A stretch of 64,000 nucleotides of DNA, from contig JAXGGA010000023.1 of assembly GCA_038373865.1 (NCBI GenBank), positions 408,930 to 472,929 of the forward strand. Reading direction: 5' to 3'. Of this stretch, positions 1 to 11,713 are shown in pieces. This DNA comes from Uloborus plumipes. Taxonomy: Eukaryota; Arthropoda; Arachnida; Araneae; Uloboridae. The translations under genes were made by a program, and so were the position numbers. Position 1 is the first letter of the stretch, and each line of letters opens with the position of its first letter. The notes beneath the pieces are model-generated. The model made no database searches. It was not told the origin of the DNA and saw nothing but the letters and a program-made list of their open reading frames with translations.

Positions 1-1364
1 ACGGCCTAATGGGAAACAGCGAGGTTGGTCACATGAATATTGGCTGTGGTCGTGTAATGTATCAAGATATTGTTCGAATAAATATGGATGTGGAGAGCAA
101 AAAAATTGCTGAAAATCCCAACTTTGTAGAATGTACCAGTAACGCTAAATCTACTAATGGCAGGCTCCACTTGTTGGGCTTGGTAAGCGATGGAGGTGTT
201 CATGCCCATATTAACCATCTATTTGCTCTTCTGGAAGCTGCTAAAGATCAGAAAGTTCCGAATACTTATATTCATTTCTTTGGTGATGGCAGAGACACCG
301 CTCCTACTAGTGCAGTTTTGTATGTGCAGCAAGTACTTGATAAAATAAAAGAACTTGGATATGGTAGTTTAAGCACCATTACTGGGCGTTATTATGCCAT
401 GGATCGTGATAACAGGCATGAAAGAATTAAGCTTGCTTATGAGGGGCTTGTTCAAGGCCTTGGGGAAAAAACAACCCCATCTGAAGTTGTTGGATTGATA
501 GAAAAACGATATGCTGACCCCAATGACCCTCAAACAGATGAATTCTTGAAACCTATTATTGTGGATGACAAGGGTATGATTCAGGATAATGATACTCTCA
601 TATTCATCAACTATCGAGCCGACAGAGTCAGGCAGATATCTTCCACTTTCGGCATCAAACGAGAGTTCGAGACGAGCAAAGTACCCCAGAATCTGAAGAT
701 CTGTACAATGACCCAGTACAAAAAGGAATTTCCATTCAGTATGCTGTACCCGCCTACCGTTCCCGTCAACGTGCTTTCGGAGTGGATTTCCAAGAAGGGT
801 CACCCCCAGTTCCATTGCGCCGAGACGGAAAAGTACGCACATGTCACGTTTTTCTTCAATGGCGGTCAAGAGAAGGCTTTTGACAAGGAGGACAGGTTGA
901 TGGTCCCTTCGCCGAAAGTGGCAACCTATGACCTGAAGCCAGAAATGAGCTGCATCGAGGTAGCCCAAGAAATGGTCAAAGTGATTGAGGCTAAGAAATA
1001 TCCTTTCGTAATGTGCAACTTTGCTCCCCCCGATATGGTTGGCCATACGGGCAAGTACGATGCAGCGGTGATTGGGGTCGAAACGACGGATAAAGCTATT
1101 GGTCTTCTCGTGGAAGCCTGCAAAAAGAACGATTTCATACTGCTCGTTACTGCCGATCACGGCAATGCTGAAAAAATGATTGGCGATAAAGGAGGTCCAC
1201 ACACTGCTCACACGACCAACCGAGTTCCTTTCTGCATGACCGGATCTAAAAAGTTCAAGGAAATAAAGCACAATGCCGCACTTTGTGATGTTGCCCCCAC
1301 CGTTTTGAGTCTAATGGGTCTCGATCAGCCCTCGGAAATGACTGGTCAAAGTCTGCTCGCTTAA
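1..1364 (+). CDS. iPGM: 2,3-bisphosphoglycerate-independent phosphoglycerate mutase, 5'-truncated by window edge
   Basis: This encodes the glycolytic enzyme that interconverts 3- and 2-phosphoglycerate in the cytosol through a phosphoserine intermediate and two metal ions. The frame is open from the left edge (codons start at base 3) to TAA at 1362-1364. Residue 1 below is the Met at base 9, which is internal: MGNSEVGH holds the nucleophilic serine and normally lies about 60 residues into a protein of about 510, so roughly 451 residues are visible. Family landmarks in order are DGRDT, GRYYAMDRDNRHER, FINYRADRVRQ, NFAPPDMVGHTG and TADHGNAE (metal ligands Asp and His), and a C-terminal HTAHTTN block. 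No internal stop is present. More than 1.35 kb without an intron is unusual beside the split gene downstream; it may be a long last exon or a retrocopy. Codons are AT-rich before about base 600 and more GC-rich after. The family call is secure; whether the copy is functional is inferred from the intact frame. Confidence 0.96.
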   Translation, partial: GLMGNSEVGHMNIGCGRVMYQDIVRINMDVESKKIAENPNFVECTSNAKSTNGRLHLLGLVSDGGVHAHINHLFALLEAAKDQKVPNTYIHFFGDGRDTAPTSAVLYVQQVLDKIKELGYGSLSTITGRYYAMDRDNRHERIKLAYEGLVQGLGEKTTPSEVVGLIEKRYADPNDPQTDEFLKPIIVDDKGMIQDNDTLIFINYRADRVRQISSTFGIKREFETSKVPQNLKICTMTQYKKEFPFSMLYPPTVPVNVLSEWISKKGHPQFHCAETEKYAHVTFFFNGGQEKAFDKEDRLMVPSPKVATYDLKPEMSCIEVAQEMVKVIEAKKYPFVMCNFAPPDMVGHTGKYDAAVIGVETTDKAIGLLVEACKKNDFILLVTADHGNAEKMIGDKGGPHTAHTTNRVPFCMTGSKKFKEIKHNAALCDVAPTVLSLMGLDQPSEMTGQSLLA

Positions 1365-2808
1365 ATCTTTTGTGCGATTTAAGTTTCAAGTTTGGTGTTA
1401 AATTCCAGTATGTTGTGCAGTATTCAGAGTAAATTTAAACATGGATGTTGAACTTCAGAGTGTTTCTTAATGTGTTGCTGAACTCTTAGATACCGGTGTA
1501 ACGTCGAACAAACTTGCTAAGTCTCAGAAATGTAATGTACATTTTATGTTTAAAATTTTCTGACAATTCAAAAAATAGTTGTATTTTCTTATTTATTTTG
1601 AAGTGGTTGTGCAATCTTCAATATTTGTATGTAATTAAAACTATTTTATATTTTTAACTTGCTACACAGCATATTAGAAGGAGGATTATTTATATTTTGT
1701 AATTTAAACTCCAAGTTGAAACCTTCATTGTCATCCCTGATATTTCACCTTTATGAATCAGATATATCCAATATGGTCAGAGATATTAAAAAACATGGAA
1801 AGATATTTTTAATGTTTGAAGTTTTACTGTTTGGAAGTCTACCTGTTTTTGTGTAAAGATCTTATTTATTAGAATACTAAATTTGTTAATGTTGCATATG
1901 TTGATGATGATAAATATTTATTAGCATCTCATCTGTTTTCTTTTTCATTAGCTTTTACTATACTTGCAAAGTCATTGGTGTTTCAATGAGACAAGCTTTT
2001 TAGTCATATCCAAAAATAAAATGAGCAGTAGTAATTTTAAAATTATTAATAAAGTTATCAAAAAAATTTTTAGGATGAAAGTAAAGTGGTATTACTGCTT
2101 GAATTTTGGAACTTGGCCACTAATACAGGTTTTTGTGGGGTCCAGTGTTCGAAATAAACGGTCGTTAGTCGCATTTTGCGACCAACATTTTTAATTTGAT
2201 GCGTAGATTTCCAACCCTAAGTGCCAAATGTGACGCTCAAAGTTTAAAAGAATTTTTTTAATGCTATCAATTTTGCCTTTCAAAATCAGTTTCTTTTCCA
2301 TTTATAAATATGCAATCGACTGTTGAGTTGCATACAGCAGTGTACTTCGACAGTTTGTTTAATGATTTTTGTAAACATTCTTTTTAGGAAATTTGATTCA
2401 TTGCACCAAGTTATTTGTTTTGGCGCCTAGAAACTTGTACCAGACGCCTAGATTTAAATTCTTATTTCTATCACTGCTGGCATCCCTTGATTCAAGTGGT
2501 CAATTTAAAAGTTATAAAAGCTTTTTTTCACCACATACTTGCTATTATTCATATACCTCCTTCTTGAATGTGTTCTATTTTTTCCAAAGATTTTAACTAC
2601 CCAAAATTCTTTAAGTAAAAGATGGAACTTTGATGGAAGGAGTTTAAATAAGTAATTAGTCATGCTAAAGTCACAGATTCAAACTTGAGGATAACGATTT
2701 ACCACCTGCCTGCCTGAGACTAAAGAAGAGGCAGTACACTTGCAGGTAAAGGAGCCCTTTTTAATATAAATTTTACTGTAGAAAATGCTTTTTTTTTAAA
2801 AAAATTTT
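1365..2808. other. 3' UTR of the mutase and intergenic DNA
   Basis: AT-rich sequence with no credible coding region. Several AATAAA-like signals occur (for example near 2013 and 2154), but I cannot tell which one, if any, ends the mutase transcript. Confidence 0.5.
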
Positions 2809-2816
2809 GGTACACT

Positions 2817-3077
2817 CAGGAGCGCCTTGATGGGAGGTCACTGACCTCCCAATAATTTCCGTATTCGGCACATTTAGCTGACGATTCGGCAATTTGAAGA
2901 CAATATTGCAACATTGAGATTATTTGTTCTTTTTAGTTTTTAGAATTGTTTTTTAAAAGATGCCTAATGTTATTTCATATGTGCATGCATGTGTTTTATA
3001 ATTTGATAAAATTGGAACTTCATTCGGCAAATTGAGAATTTTCCCCCTCCAAAAAATTTTAGTTAGGAGCGCCCCTG
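2817..3077. mobile_element. hAT-type MITE, 261 bp
   Basis: The element begins CAGGAGCGCC and ends GGAGCGCCCCTG, which are imperfect inverted termini of the CAGG type. It is flanked by identical 8-bp direct repeats GGTACACT at 2809-2816 and 3078-3085. An 8-bp duplication with CAGG-type ends is the hAT signature. It has no coding capacity. Confidence 0.8.
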
Positions 3078-3085
3078 GGTACACT

Positions 3086-4878
3086 ACATGCAAATAAAAC
3101 CTAGGGCTGTATTACTCTCCTTGTAAACCCCTTTGAAATTTTTCAAAATTGTTCCAAAAAATGCTTTTTTTTTTACTTTGTTTGCAAAAAAAATTTCTTA
3201 CTTTTTAATTTTAAATGTTATTTACTTTCTACTTCATTTGAAAAATGAAATTATCATTATTGAATGATTGTACAAAGTGTTTTGCTCTAATAATTATTGT
3301 AGTTATTGCAAACGTCATTTCTTGCAGAGCAATACACCTTTTTCCTTCGAATTTTGAATACCATTTATAAAAACATTTTTTTTTTAATTTGAATGTGCCA
3401 AACTCTATATTTAACACATTTTATTATTGTCACAAGATAGAAATTTCAGAAGTGTTATTTTGAATGTGTGTATATGAGTTGATGCATCTGTCCTTTTGAG
3501 GGATTAACAGACATCGAATATTTAACAGGGCGTAGCTATGCAGTGTACCTATCAGATTTTTTCCTACATTGAAAATATACGTCACATTTTTGCATTTTCT
3601 ATATCAATGTCTTTTAAGCATCTATTTTAACAAAAAGCAATAGAATTTAGATCATGAAATCAAATTTTATTGTTCATATAAATTTCACGAGACAGATGTT
3701 TGGTAAAACCCTCCCGGGAAAAAGTCTTTATATGGCCCTGACAAAACCTAAGTATTCTTCAATTGTAACTTATTATTTTTTTAAATAATAAAACTTTTTT
3801 ATTTATTTATTTATTTTAATATACGGTAAACCGAGAAGGCTTTGATTTTAATTAAAACAAAATTGTGAATACAGGAAACAAGGAATAATGTTTCTCGGTC
3901 AGGCTTTCATGGATTGGCATACAACTTGCAACTAAGTGCAAGAAAGGCACACTGAAAAATGGAGGGTCTAAAAAAAATGATTTTTTTCCATTTAAATAGC
4001 TTTTTTTTTCTCAAGACTTTTGAAACTCCACCAATGTAATTAAACTTGAAAGTAATGTTTTTGAGAGAAATAAAAGCATATTTCACATGAAATAGATAAA
4101 TACATACCTTTGTGCACGAATATAAAGGATAAATACAATGTTAACAAGAAGTTCTGTCAAGAACTAAACGAGCCTACTTTCCCGTACATCGACATCGGCA
4201 TTCTAGCATCTGATCATTATTCTCTTGATTATCTGAGACTGAAAATTATGTCAAACATACCTTTTTAGCACTTAAAGCTGATTTCTAAAAGCAAAATATG
4301 CCCCTCTCATCAGATAAAATAGACACGTAAAAAGTAAATAAACGAATAAATAAAGTTTTGTCGCACCTTTTAAAGAATGTAACTGTTACAGTTCTTCCGT
4401 AGAAAAAATCCTCAACCGTTTTCAAAAAAATAAATAAAAGTACAAAGAGCATCAAAACACATTTTATCAAACAAAGAAAAACTCGTCCGTTAATAAAATG
4501 TCTCGAATTTCACTTTTAATCCCTTGCCAGTTGTTAAATATAAATAAAGAATAAAATGCCCTCGTGAATGAAACATTTTTGTTACAAAAAAAGAAAAAAA
4601 AAATGACAATAATAAGTAAAATAAAACAAATGAATAAATAAACAAAAAATCCACTGCACAGTCAGTCATTTTTTTTCTGAGCCTGCATTTCCGCCATGTT
4701 TGCGGAGTCGGAGTCGGAATCAGAGTCCTCACAGAGGGATTATTCAGAAAAGTACTTTACAAACATTATTTATCAAAACCATTTTCTTACAAAGTTAGTT
4801 TGAAGGAAATCCGACTTTAAGTTCAGGATCAACATTCAACTTAAATTCCCCGCAGCCGCTAATGTTAAATTTTTTTTC
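3086..4878. other. intergenic, nothing recognised
   Basis: AT-rich DNA with short A/T runs. The open frames here are short and low in complexity. I see no gene, RNA gene or clear element. Confidence 0.5.
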
Positions 4879-5580
4879 TGAACGGTTCAATATTGAACAA
4901 AAAATGGTTCAAATCAAAAAGCGAAGTATGGGAATGAGTCTCCGAGATCTTTCAAACAAAAAAAAAAAAAATTATTCCATTCGGACGGTTCGCTCAAAAT
5001 TTATTAGGTGGGGAAAGGTTGCTTGAATGGTTCAATGTTGAACGAAAATAATGTTCAAATTGAAAATTTAAATACGGTAATGAAGTATCCTTGCTGAGAT
5101 CCTTGGAACAAAAAAAAAGTTTATTTAAATCGGACTGTTCACTCAAAAGTTATTAGGGGTGACAGCTTGCTTGAGCGGTTCAATGTTGAACGAAAAACTT
5201 CAAATCGGAAATGTAAATACAGGAATGAAGTATCCTGGATAAGATCTTTCGAACAAAAAAAAGTTTGTTCAAATCGGACTGTTCACTCAAAAGGGACAGG
5301 TTGTTTGAACGGTTCAAAGTTGAACCAAAAATTGTTCAAATCGAAAAATCAAATATGGGAATGAGCTGTACTCGCCGAGATCTTTCCAACAAAAAAAAGT
5401 TTGTAAAAATCGGAATGTTCACTCAAAAGTTAGCATCGCGGGACATGTTGTTTGAACGGTTCAAAGTTGAACCAAATATTGTTCAAATCGAAAAATCAAA
5501 TATGGGAATGAGCTGTACTCGCCGAGATCTTTCCAACAAAAAAAAGTTTGTCCAAATCGGAATGTTCATTCAAAAGTTAT
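4879..5580. repeat. minisatellite, five units of about 134-149 bp
   Basis: Diverged head-to-tail units begin near 4880, 5025, 5174, 5308 and 5454. Each contains the palindromic core GGTTCAA-NN-TTGAACC, then an ATGGGAATGA-like block, a GAGATCTTT block, an A-run, and an AAATCGGA..GTTCACTCAAAAGTTA block. The last two units are nearly identical, so the array is still being homogenised at its right end. A 159-codon open frame crosses it (5265-5744), but its peptide simply repeats and shows no domain, so I treat it as non-coding. Confidence 0.85.
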
Positions 5581-5805
5581 GGGGGGGGGGGGGGGTCAGA
5601 CAGACCAATCAACACACAAATTCCCCATCTCAATACCCCACTTTCATTTTTTTATTTTTCGATTTTCATTTCACCTTTTTATTTCTTTTTGGCTTTTTTT
5701 TCGGACTTGGCGATATTTTTTTCGGACTTGGCGATATTTTTTAGATGCATTTTGCCACTGAAAAACTTTTTTTGTCTTTCTTTTATTTTCAACGGGAAAG
5801 TAGTC

Positions 5806-6027
5806 TAAAAAGCACGAATGCACAGGAAACACGCTTTTCAACGTTACGAGGAATGGCTTTTTCAATGCGAAAAATTGTGAGCTTATGGATGCACAGATAT
5901 CCGACAAACAAAAGCTTTTGTCCGATGTCTGCGCATCCATAAGCTCGCATTTTTTTGCATTGAAAAAGGCATTCCTTGTGATGCCAAAACACATGTCTGC
6001 AGTATTTCTGTGCATTTGTGCTTTTTA
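5806..6027. mobile_element. hairpin (foldback) MITE, 222 bp
   Basis: The segment is an almost complete inverted repeat. It starts TAAAAAGCACGAATGCACAG and ends CTGTGCATTTGTGCTTTTTA, and the arms stay complementary to a centre near 5920. No clear target duplication beyond possible TA is visible. It codes for nothing. Confidence 0.75.
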
Positions 6028-6249
6028 ACATTGTATTTATCTTTTATATTTCACATGTTTCAACAAAAAACTTTCATTCCTTAGTGTACAATCAATTTAA
6101 GAACATAAATATAAGATGGGAAATAAACTTATAGTTACGTGGCGTCATGGTATAGCAGTACACTGTAAATACAGAGAGAGAATATGAGGAGATGGGGGGG
6201 GGGGGGGGTGGCTACTCATTGGTCTGGTCTTCGTAATTTTAATTCTATG

Positions 6250-6660
6250 GCTCAATTGGATTAAACAAATTTTGTTTCAGATACAAAATTTTATTTTTTA
6301 CTGCTGAGTAATTTTTTTTAAAGTCTGCAACTTTATCTTTTTTAATGGTTCTCATGAAGAATGGAGTAATAAATTAAACTCCCACAAAAGTAAGTTCTCT
6401 TAGTTCATAATTATTTGCAGTTTTTTTTTTTTTTTTTTTGCTTTGAAGAAAAAATGTGATTGCATTTTTTTTCAGGTCAAGAACATGGCATGGGGGACGT
6501 TTGCCCACTTTTAGATAACCCACAAAAAACAGGTTATTAGAGGAATTAGAAAATCAAACTGTAGTAATAGAAAAAAGTGAAGTTGATCTGATTGTTGAGA
6601 AAATGTAGATGGTTATGGTTCTGACGAAAAAAGAGCAAAAGTAGAAGTGGTCAATTGATA
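6250..6660. repeat. dispersed repeat C, copy 1
   Basis: Sequence is shared in the same orientation with 17225-17625. Shared blocks include GCTGAGTAATTTTT, CATGAAGAATGGAGTA, AAATTAAACT, CAAGAACATGG and AAAAGTGAAGTTGAT. Both copies are full of stops and look like old transposon remnants of unknown type. Confidence 0.6.
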
Positions 6661-6946
6661 TTTAATGTATGTGAAGCTGGTTAGTTTTAAACTCAATCAA
6701 TCAATCAATGTTTTCATATTTAAAAATTGGCATTTCTAACAACAATAAAAAGTGGGGAACATTTTCATTAAAACTTTTTATTCAAAATTTAGGTGAATTT
6801 TTCTCCAGAAATAATGTTTAATGATGGCAACTATGGGAAAAAGTCCAGTTTTCAATCTGTTGTAAAGTTTTACTGAATGAAAATTAACTTAGTCCTCTGG
6901 CTGATATTCTGGTATTACACTGCTGGAAAATAAGTGAAAAACACCT

Positions 6947-7142
6947 TGTGGGTTGGTCGTAAGGATGTAGTTGAATATGTACTTTACAATAATAACCAGA
7001 CGCCTTTTATCAGAGTAGTAAGAACGACTAAATTTATTTACAAGATTCGTATCTATCAGTATATTGTTGCTACTCGATACAAACAAAAGTTACTATACAA
7101 AAACTATCGCCGGTAAAGGCTTAACTAAAGTGGGACGCCACA
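6947..7142 (-). repeat. 3' LTR of element E1
   Basis: 196 bp running TGTGG...CCACA, the same sequence as 11385-11580. In element orientation this is the downstream LTR; the purine tract is immediately to its right on the plus strand. Confidence 0.95.
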
Positions 7143-7185
7143 TCATTCCCCCGCCTAGTGAGGTACCGAACGATAATGAAAGTTC

Positions 7186-10100
7186 TCAAAGAAAACGAGC
7201 CGGGCGTCGAATGATACGCCCGGACCTAGTTTGTAGTGGCAGCTGGTCCTCTGCGAATGTAACCTTCTGCGGAACCCTTGGAGCATGTGATTTCGATTTC
7301 TTAAGAATTGGCTGTTTCTCGGACTTGGCAGTGAAAGTTTGTGGTTGCTGTCCTTGTTGGATTGGGCTGGGTGTGAAATCATTTTTAATAGAAGAGTTAT
7401 CCAAAAAACAGGGTTTAACTCTATCTATTGAAATATTGACCGTTTTATCCTTTATTTTGACTTTGAAAATTTTATCGGTTCTGCTTAGAACTTCATATGG
7501 GCCTTGGTATGGAGGCTGAAGGCTGCGGCGAACACTATCAGTTCTTACAAAGACGTGTGAGCAGCTTTTTAAGTCTGAAAAAACGAATGGTTTTTGTTTC
7601 GAATGATTTGTGAAAGACACAGGTCTAAGGTCTTGCATCTTACTTTTCAGAGTTTTTACGAATTCAGATTGTGGTTCACTTTCTGTATTTTCCAAGAAAT
7701 CATAAGGCAAACGGATATTTTCTCCATAAAGAAGTTCGGCTGGCGTAGAGCTCAATGTTGTGTGCCAAGTTGTGCGTAATCCAAGCAGAATGATCGGAAG
7801 TGATTTAGTCCAGCTTTGATTTTCATGGCACATAATGGCAGCTTTTAACGTACGGTGCCAGCGTTCCACTGCCCCGTTAGCTTGAGGATGATAAGCTACT
7901 GTGCGTTGCCTTTTATACCCTATGAGCTTTGATAATTCGTAAAATAAATTTGATTCGAATTGACGTCCTTGATCGGTTATGATAATAGTAGGAGATCCAA
8001 AACGAGCTATCCATGTTTTTACTAACGCATCTGCAACTGTTTCGGCTTCTATATCCGGTATGGGCGTTGCTTCTGGCCAACGCGAATAACGGTCGATGAT
8101 AGTAAGGCAATATCGATATCCTTCTGATGTTGGCAATGGTCCTATAATGTCAAGGTTTATTTCACTGAAACGTTGATTTACTGTATGATATTGTTGATAC
8201 GGACTGCGTACATGTCTGGAAATCTTTGACTTTTGGCATTTTATGCAACATTTAGCCCAATTTCTAGAGTCTTTCCTGATAGATGGCCAAATAAACTTTG
8301 AAGAGATTAGTTTTACTGTAGATTTAATACCTGGGTGTGCCAGATCATGAACATGATGAAATACTTGTTTTCTAAAATCAGGTGGTATGTATGGTCGTTT
8401 TGTCTCATGGGACACATCGCAGTATAAAAAGCGATCGGATCCAACAATAGGTAATTTTACTAACTGTAAAGAAGACTCTGGAGATGAGAGCATATCTTTC
8501 AGTTCGGTATCAAATTCTTGAGCTTGGGCTATTTCTTCGTAGTTAATTTGTGAACCTATTTGTAATTCCTCTACTCTTGATAGTGTATCTGCTACGCAAT
8601 TATCCTTTCCTGAAATGTGTTGGATGTCCACTGTGAATTGTGCAATGAATTCTAGATGCCTTTGCTGACGTGGAGAAGCTTTTTCCAGCTTTTGACAAAA
8701 TGCGAATGTAAGTGGCTTATGGTCCGTGAATAATGTGAATTCTCGGCCCTCCAGCAAGTATCGGAAATGCTTGATGGACGAATAAGCACTTAAGAGTTCT
8801 CTGTCGTAGGTGGAGTAATTTTGCTGTGTTGATGTTAAACGTGCCGAGAAAAATCCAATTGGCTGCCAGTGTCTGTTACTTAACTGTTGCAGGACTCCTC
8901 CTATTGCTTTATCAGAAGCATCCACCATTAGAGCGAGTTTTGCTATCTGTGATGGATGAACAAGCGTTGCTGCTGTACGAAGCTGCTCTTTACATGTTTC
9001 AAATGCATGTGAAGCTTCATCTGTCCACTCTATTTTTCGGTTGTCATTTTTCTTACTGTTGACTAAATAGTTGTTAAGGATTGATTGGTTATGAGCAGCG
9101 TGGGGAATAAAACGTCTATAGAAATTGATCATACCTAAAAATCTTCGTAGTTGTTTCACCGTTGTCGGTCGTTCCATGTCTGTGATAGCCTTAACTCTGT
9201 CATCAGTTGGTTTGATGCCTTTGGCTGAGACGATGTGACCCAAATACTTAACCACTGGTTGGGCGAAAACGCATTTACTGAGTTTAAGTGTTAGTCCATA
9301 TTCGTGTAATCTTTGGAAAACCATCTCAAGATGTTGGAAGTGTTCCTTGCGATTGTGCGAAGCAATGAGAATGTCATCAATGTAAGGGAAACAAAAATCA
9401 AAACCACGAAGCACAGAGTGGATGAATCTTTGAAACGTCTGTGCAGCATTTCTAAGTCCAAACGTCATAAATGGGAATTCATATAATCCAAATGGTGTAC
9501 AGATTGCAGTTTTTTGAATATCCGACTCTTCCATGGGTAACTGATGGTATGCCCGGTGAAGGTCTAAGGTAGAAAACACGGTACGTCCTTCCAGCTGATG
9601 AGTGAAATCATGCAGATGAGGTAAGGGGTACCGATCGGCTTGTGTAGCGGCATTTAGGGCTCTGTAATCACCACATGGTCTCCATGAACCGTCTTTCTTC
9701 TTTACTAGATGTAAGGGGCTGGACCATGAGCTATTCGAGGGGCGACAAATGCCTCGCTCAAGCATGTACTCAAATTCAGCCTTTGCAATCTTCAATTTAT
9801 CGGGAGGTAATCTACGAACCTTGGAAACAACTGGTGGGCCTCTTGTGACTATTGAGTGAGTAACGTTATGTTTTATTTGAGCTTTATTTAGACTAAAATT
9901 TTCCGACGTTATACTTTTGAATTTTTCTAAAAGAATAAGAATGTCAGCATCCAGATTATCGGAATCAAGTGGAGTCAATGATGATGACGGTCCTTTTATA
10001 ATTTTAGCTGGTGCATGAAGTGACGTTAAGGGATCGATTAAACGCTTTTGCCTAATATCCACGAGAAGACCAAAATTCCGCAGGAAGTCTGCTCCTATAA

Positions 10101-10425
10101 TGGGTCTTGTAACATCAGCTACAATGAACTGCCAGTCAAATTTTCTCCTTAAGCCGAGATCTAATCTAAGTAATTTAGTTCCATAAGTGTTTATTGGCGT
10201 TGAGTTGGCGGCAAATAATTTAAATTCAGAAGGAGTTCGCTTTCTTGATTTGGATGGAATAACGGACACATCGGCACCTGTGTCAATTAAATATTTTTCA
10301 TGAGTAGATTTGTCATATAGAAAGAGGCGGCAATTAACCCGACCGTAGTCCTTGGCCTCTTCAAGGGATCGGTCATCTAGTTTTCCGATTCTTCTTGGCT
10401 TCCAAATTGGCAAGGTTTCACACAT
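7186..10425 (-). CDS. pol: Gypsy-class Pol polyprotein of element E1
   Basis: 1079 residues, uninterrupted. The protease active site is in [13 protein letters not shown] (about residue 45). The reverse transcriptase has the YIDD box in [11 protein letters not shown] (about residues 345-355), and the RNase H has [13 protein letters not shown]. The integrase has an HHCC zinc-binding block ([12 protein letters not shown] to CIKCQKSK) followed by the catalytic Asp in LDIIGPLP, Asp in TDQGRQF and Glu in GAVERWHR. The frame overlaps the end of gag by 49 bp and lies at -1 relative to it, which is the usual Gypsy arrangement for Gag-Pol made by ribosomal frameshift. All catalytic motifs are present, so the copy could be active. 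The first Met is probably not a real start. Confidence 0.95.
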   Translation of the reverse strand: MCETLPIWKPRRIGKLDDRSLEEAKDYGRVNCRLFLYDKSTHEKYLIDTGADVSVIPSKSRKRTPSEFKLFAANSTPINTYGTKLLRLDLGLRRKFDWQFIVADVTRPIIGADFLRNFGLLVDIRQKRLIDPLTSLHAPAKIIKGPSSSLTPLDSDNLDADILILLEKFKSITSENFSLNKAQIKHNVTHSIVTRGPPVVSKVRRLPPDKLKIAKAEFEYMLERGICRPSNSSWSSPLHLVKKKDGSWRPCGDYRALNAATQADRYPLPHLHDFTHQLEGRTVFSTLDLHRAYHQLPMEESDIQKTAICTPFGLYEFPFMTFGLRNAAQTFQRFIHSVLRGFDFCFPYIDDILIASHNRKEHFQHLEMVFQRLHEYGLTLKLSKCVFAQPVVKYLGHIVSAKGIKPTDDRVKAITDMERPTTVKQLRRFLGMINFYRRFIPHAAHNQSILNNYLVNSKKNDNRKIEWTDEASHAFETCKEQLRTAATLVHPSQIAKLALMVDASDKAIGGVLQQLSNRHWQPIGFFSARLTSTQQNYSTYDRELLSAYSSIKHFRYLLEGREFTLFTDHKPLTFAFCQKLEKASPRQQRHLEFIAQFTVDIQHISGKDNCVADTLSRVEELQIGSQINYEEIAQAQEFDTELKDMLSSPESSLQLVKLPIVGSDRFLYCDVSHETKRPYIPPDFRKQVFHHVHDLAHPGIKSTVKLISSKFIWPSIRKDSRNWAKCCIKCQKSKISRHVRSPYQQYHTVNQRFSEINLDIIGPLPTSEGYRYCLTIIDRYSRWPEATPIPDIEAETVADALVKTWIARFGSPTIIITDQGRQFESNLFYELSKLIGYKRQRTVAYHPQANGAVERWHRTLKAAIMCHENQSWTKSLPIILLGLRTTWHTTLSSTPAELLYGENIRLPYDFLENTESEPQSEFVKTLKSKMQDLRPVSFTNHSKQKPFVFSDLKSCSHVFVRTDSVRRSLQPPYQGPYEVLSRTDKIFKVKIKDKTVNISIDRVKPCFLDNSSIKNDFTPSPIQQGQQPQTFTAKSEKQPILKKSKSHAPRVPQKVTFAEDQLPLQTRSGRIIRRPARFL

Positions 10426-11240
10426 TTTGTTGACTTATTTCCGAATTTGTAGTGGTACCAGCAATATTTGTGCTCTGCAGAACGCGATCTGGATCTATTA
10501 TTCCTCCCTTGGAAATTTCCAGACCTGCTACGGGGTCGGTGGCGGAATGAGAGGTTGTCAATTTTTTCTGCCAGTGATGCAATATTAGCCTCCAACGCAT
10601 CTATTCTTTTGCTTGTAACACCTTCCATGGAGGACGAACAAGTAGGGACAGTGCCACTTTTCGTGACTGAAAATGCTTCTGAAGCATTATAAACACTTAA
10701 GATTTTGTCGGCCATTTGTGCAATGTTGTCAAGAGAGTCATTACTTATTGACAAAATAGCTTGAGCGTGATGCGGTAGGCGCTGAAGCCATAGTGATTTA
10801 ATTACTTCTTCCGATATGGAGCTTCCAGCTAAACCTTTCATGTGACGCAACAAGTCCGAAGGACGTTTGTCCCCAAGGTCAATGTCAGTTAACAGTTTTT
10901 TAATTCGTGATTCTTCTGTGTCTGTCAATCTAGCCAATAACGCATTCTTGAGAACATCATATTTATTCGCGTTAGGTGGCTCAGATAATATATCGACGAC
11001 AAAGTCTAACACATTTTCATCCAATGCTGCGACAACAGTATTATACTTCGTTAAATCGTTTGAAATGCCATTGTTCAAAAATTGGGCCTCTAACTGGATA
11101 AACCACAACTTGGGTTTGTTTTTCCAGAACGCTGGTGGTTTCACAGCTACTCTACTTATTTCCTGTTCAATATCAACATTTCTATCTTGTTTATTCATTA
11201 ACTCCTTACTTTGTTCCAAATTTAATTTCTCCTCTGTCAT
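10377..11240 (-). CDS. gag: Gag of element E1
   Basis: 287 residues starting about 145 bp after the 5' LTR. The central part ([19 protein letters not shown]) resembles the capsid region of arthropod Gypsy elements. The C-terminus is rich in Arg and Ser and ends in [18 protein letters not shown], a C-x2-H-x10-C-x3-C variant seen in place of the CCHC knuckle in some arthropod Gypsy Gag proteins (recalled, not searched). The Met at 11240 is the first in frame and is followed by a continuous frame. Confidence 0.88.
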   Translation of the reverse strand: MTEEKLNLEQSKELMNKQDRNVDIEQEISRVAVKPPAFWKNKPKLWFIQLEAQFLNNGISNDLTKYNTVVAALDENVLDFVVDILSEPPNANKYDVLKNALLARLTDTEESRIKKLLTDIDLGDKRPSDLLRHMKGLAGSSISEEVIKSLWLQRLPHHAQAILSISNDSLDNIAQMADKILSVYNASEAFSVTKSGTVPTCSSSMEGVTSKRIDALEANIASLAEKIDNLSFRHRPRSRSGNFQGRNNRSRSRSAEHKYCWYHYKFGNKSTKCVKPCQFGSQEESEN

Positions 11241-11384
11241 GTTGACGAAAAAAAAAAATGGCGCAGTAATGAAAATGACGGTGTAGTAATGAAAATGGCG
11301 AAAATATTTTTACACTTTTAGCATAAATGAAACTATTACTTTAATCACTTATTGCAGTTCTAATCACGTCCTTGAGTCACCAGA

Positions 11385-11580
11385 TGTGGGTTGGTCGTAA
11401 GGATGTAGTTGAATATGTACTTTACAATAATAACCAGACGCCTTTTATCAGAGTAGTAAGAACGACTAAATTTATTTACAAGATTCGTATCTATCAGTAT
11501 ATTGTTGCTACTCGATACAAACAAAAGTTACTATACAAAAACTATCGCCGGTAAAGGCTTAACTAAAGTGGGACGCCACA
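11385..11580 (-). repeat. 5' LTR of element E1
   Basis: 196 bp, no difference from 6947-7142 found by eye. It should carry the promoter for the minus-strand transcript. Confidence 0.95.
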
Positions 11581-11713
11581 ACCTTTAAAAAAAAGGTTTT
11601 CATGATTTCAAAGATTTCCCCGAGTCTCCCTCTTTGCTACAAATGTTCATTCTTTTGAGCTTATCACCTTTAATCCCTCAAAAGAACATGAACTGTTGAT
11701 GTAATGCTTCCTT

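Larger units (their letters stand above)
6947..11580 (-). mobile_element. complete Gypsy-class LTR retrotransposon (element E1)
   Basis: A minus-strand element of 4634 bp is bounded by two 196-bp LTRs that I read as identical, and flanked by the 4-bp duplication ACCT (6943-6946 and 11581-11584). It carries a gag frame and an intact pol frame in the order protease, reverse transcriptase, RNase H, integrase, with no envelope frame. Identical LTRs mean a very recent insertion. On the minus strand a primer-binding site TGGTGACTCAAGG starts two bases after the 5' LTR, and a purine tract GGCGGGGGAATGA precedes the 3' LTR. Confidence 0.95.

Noticed and set aside
369..1271. 300-codon open frame on the minus strand across the mutase gene
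   Set aside because: It is antisense to a clearly conserved enzyme, and its peptide shows no domain.
4879..5580. CRISPR-like array
   Set aside because: Units are long and diverged, there is no repeat/spacer alternation, and the DNA is eukaryotic.
5265..6015. Overlapping open frames over the minisatellite and hairpin
   Set aside because: They follow the repeat units and the palindrome and give repetitive peptides without domains.
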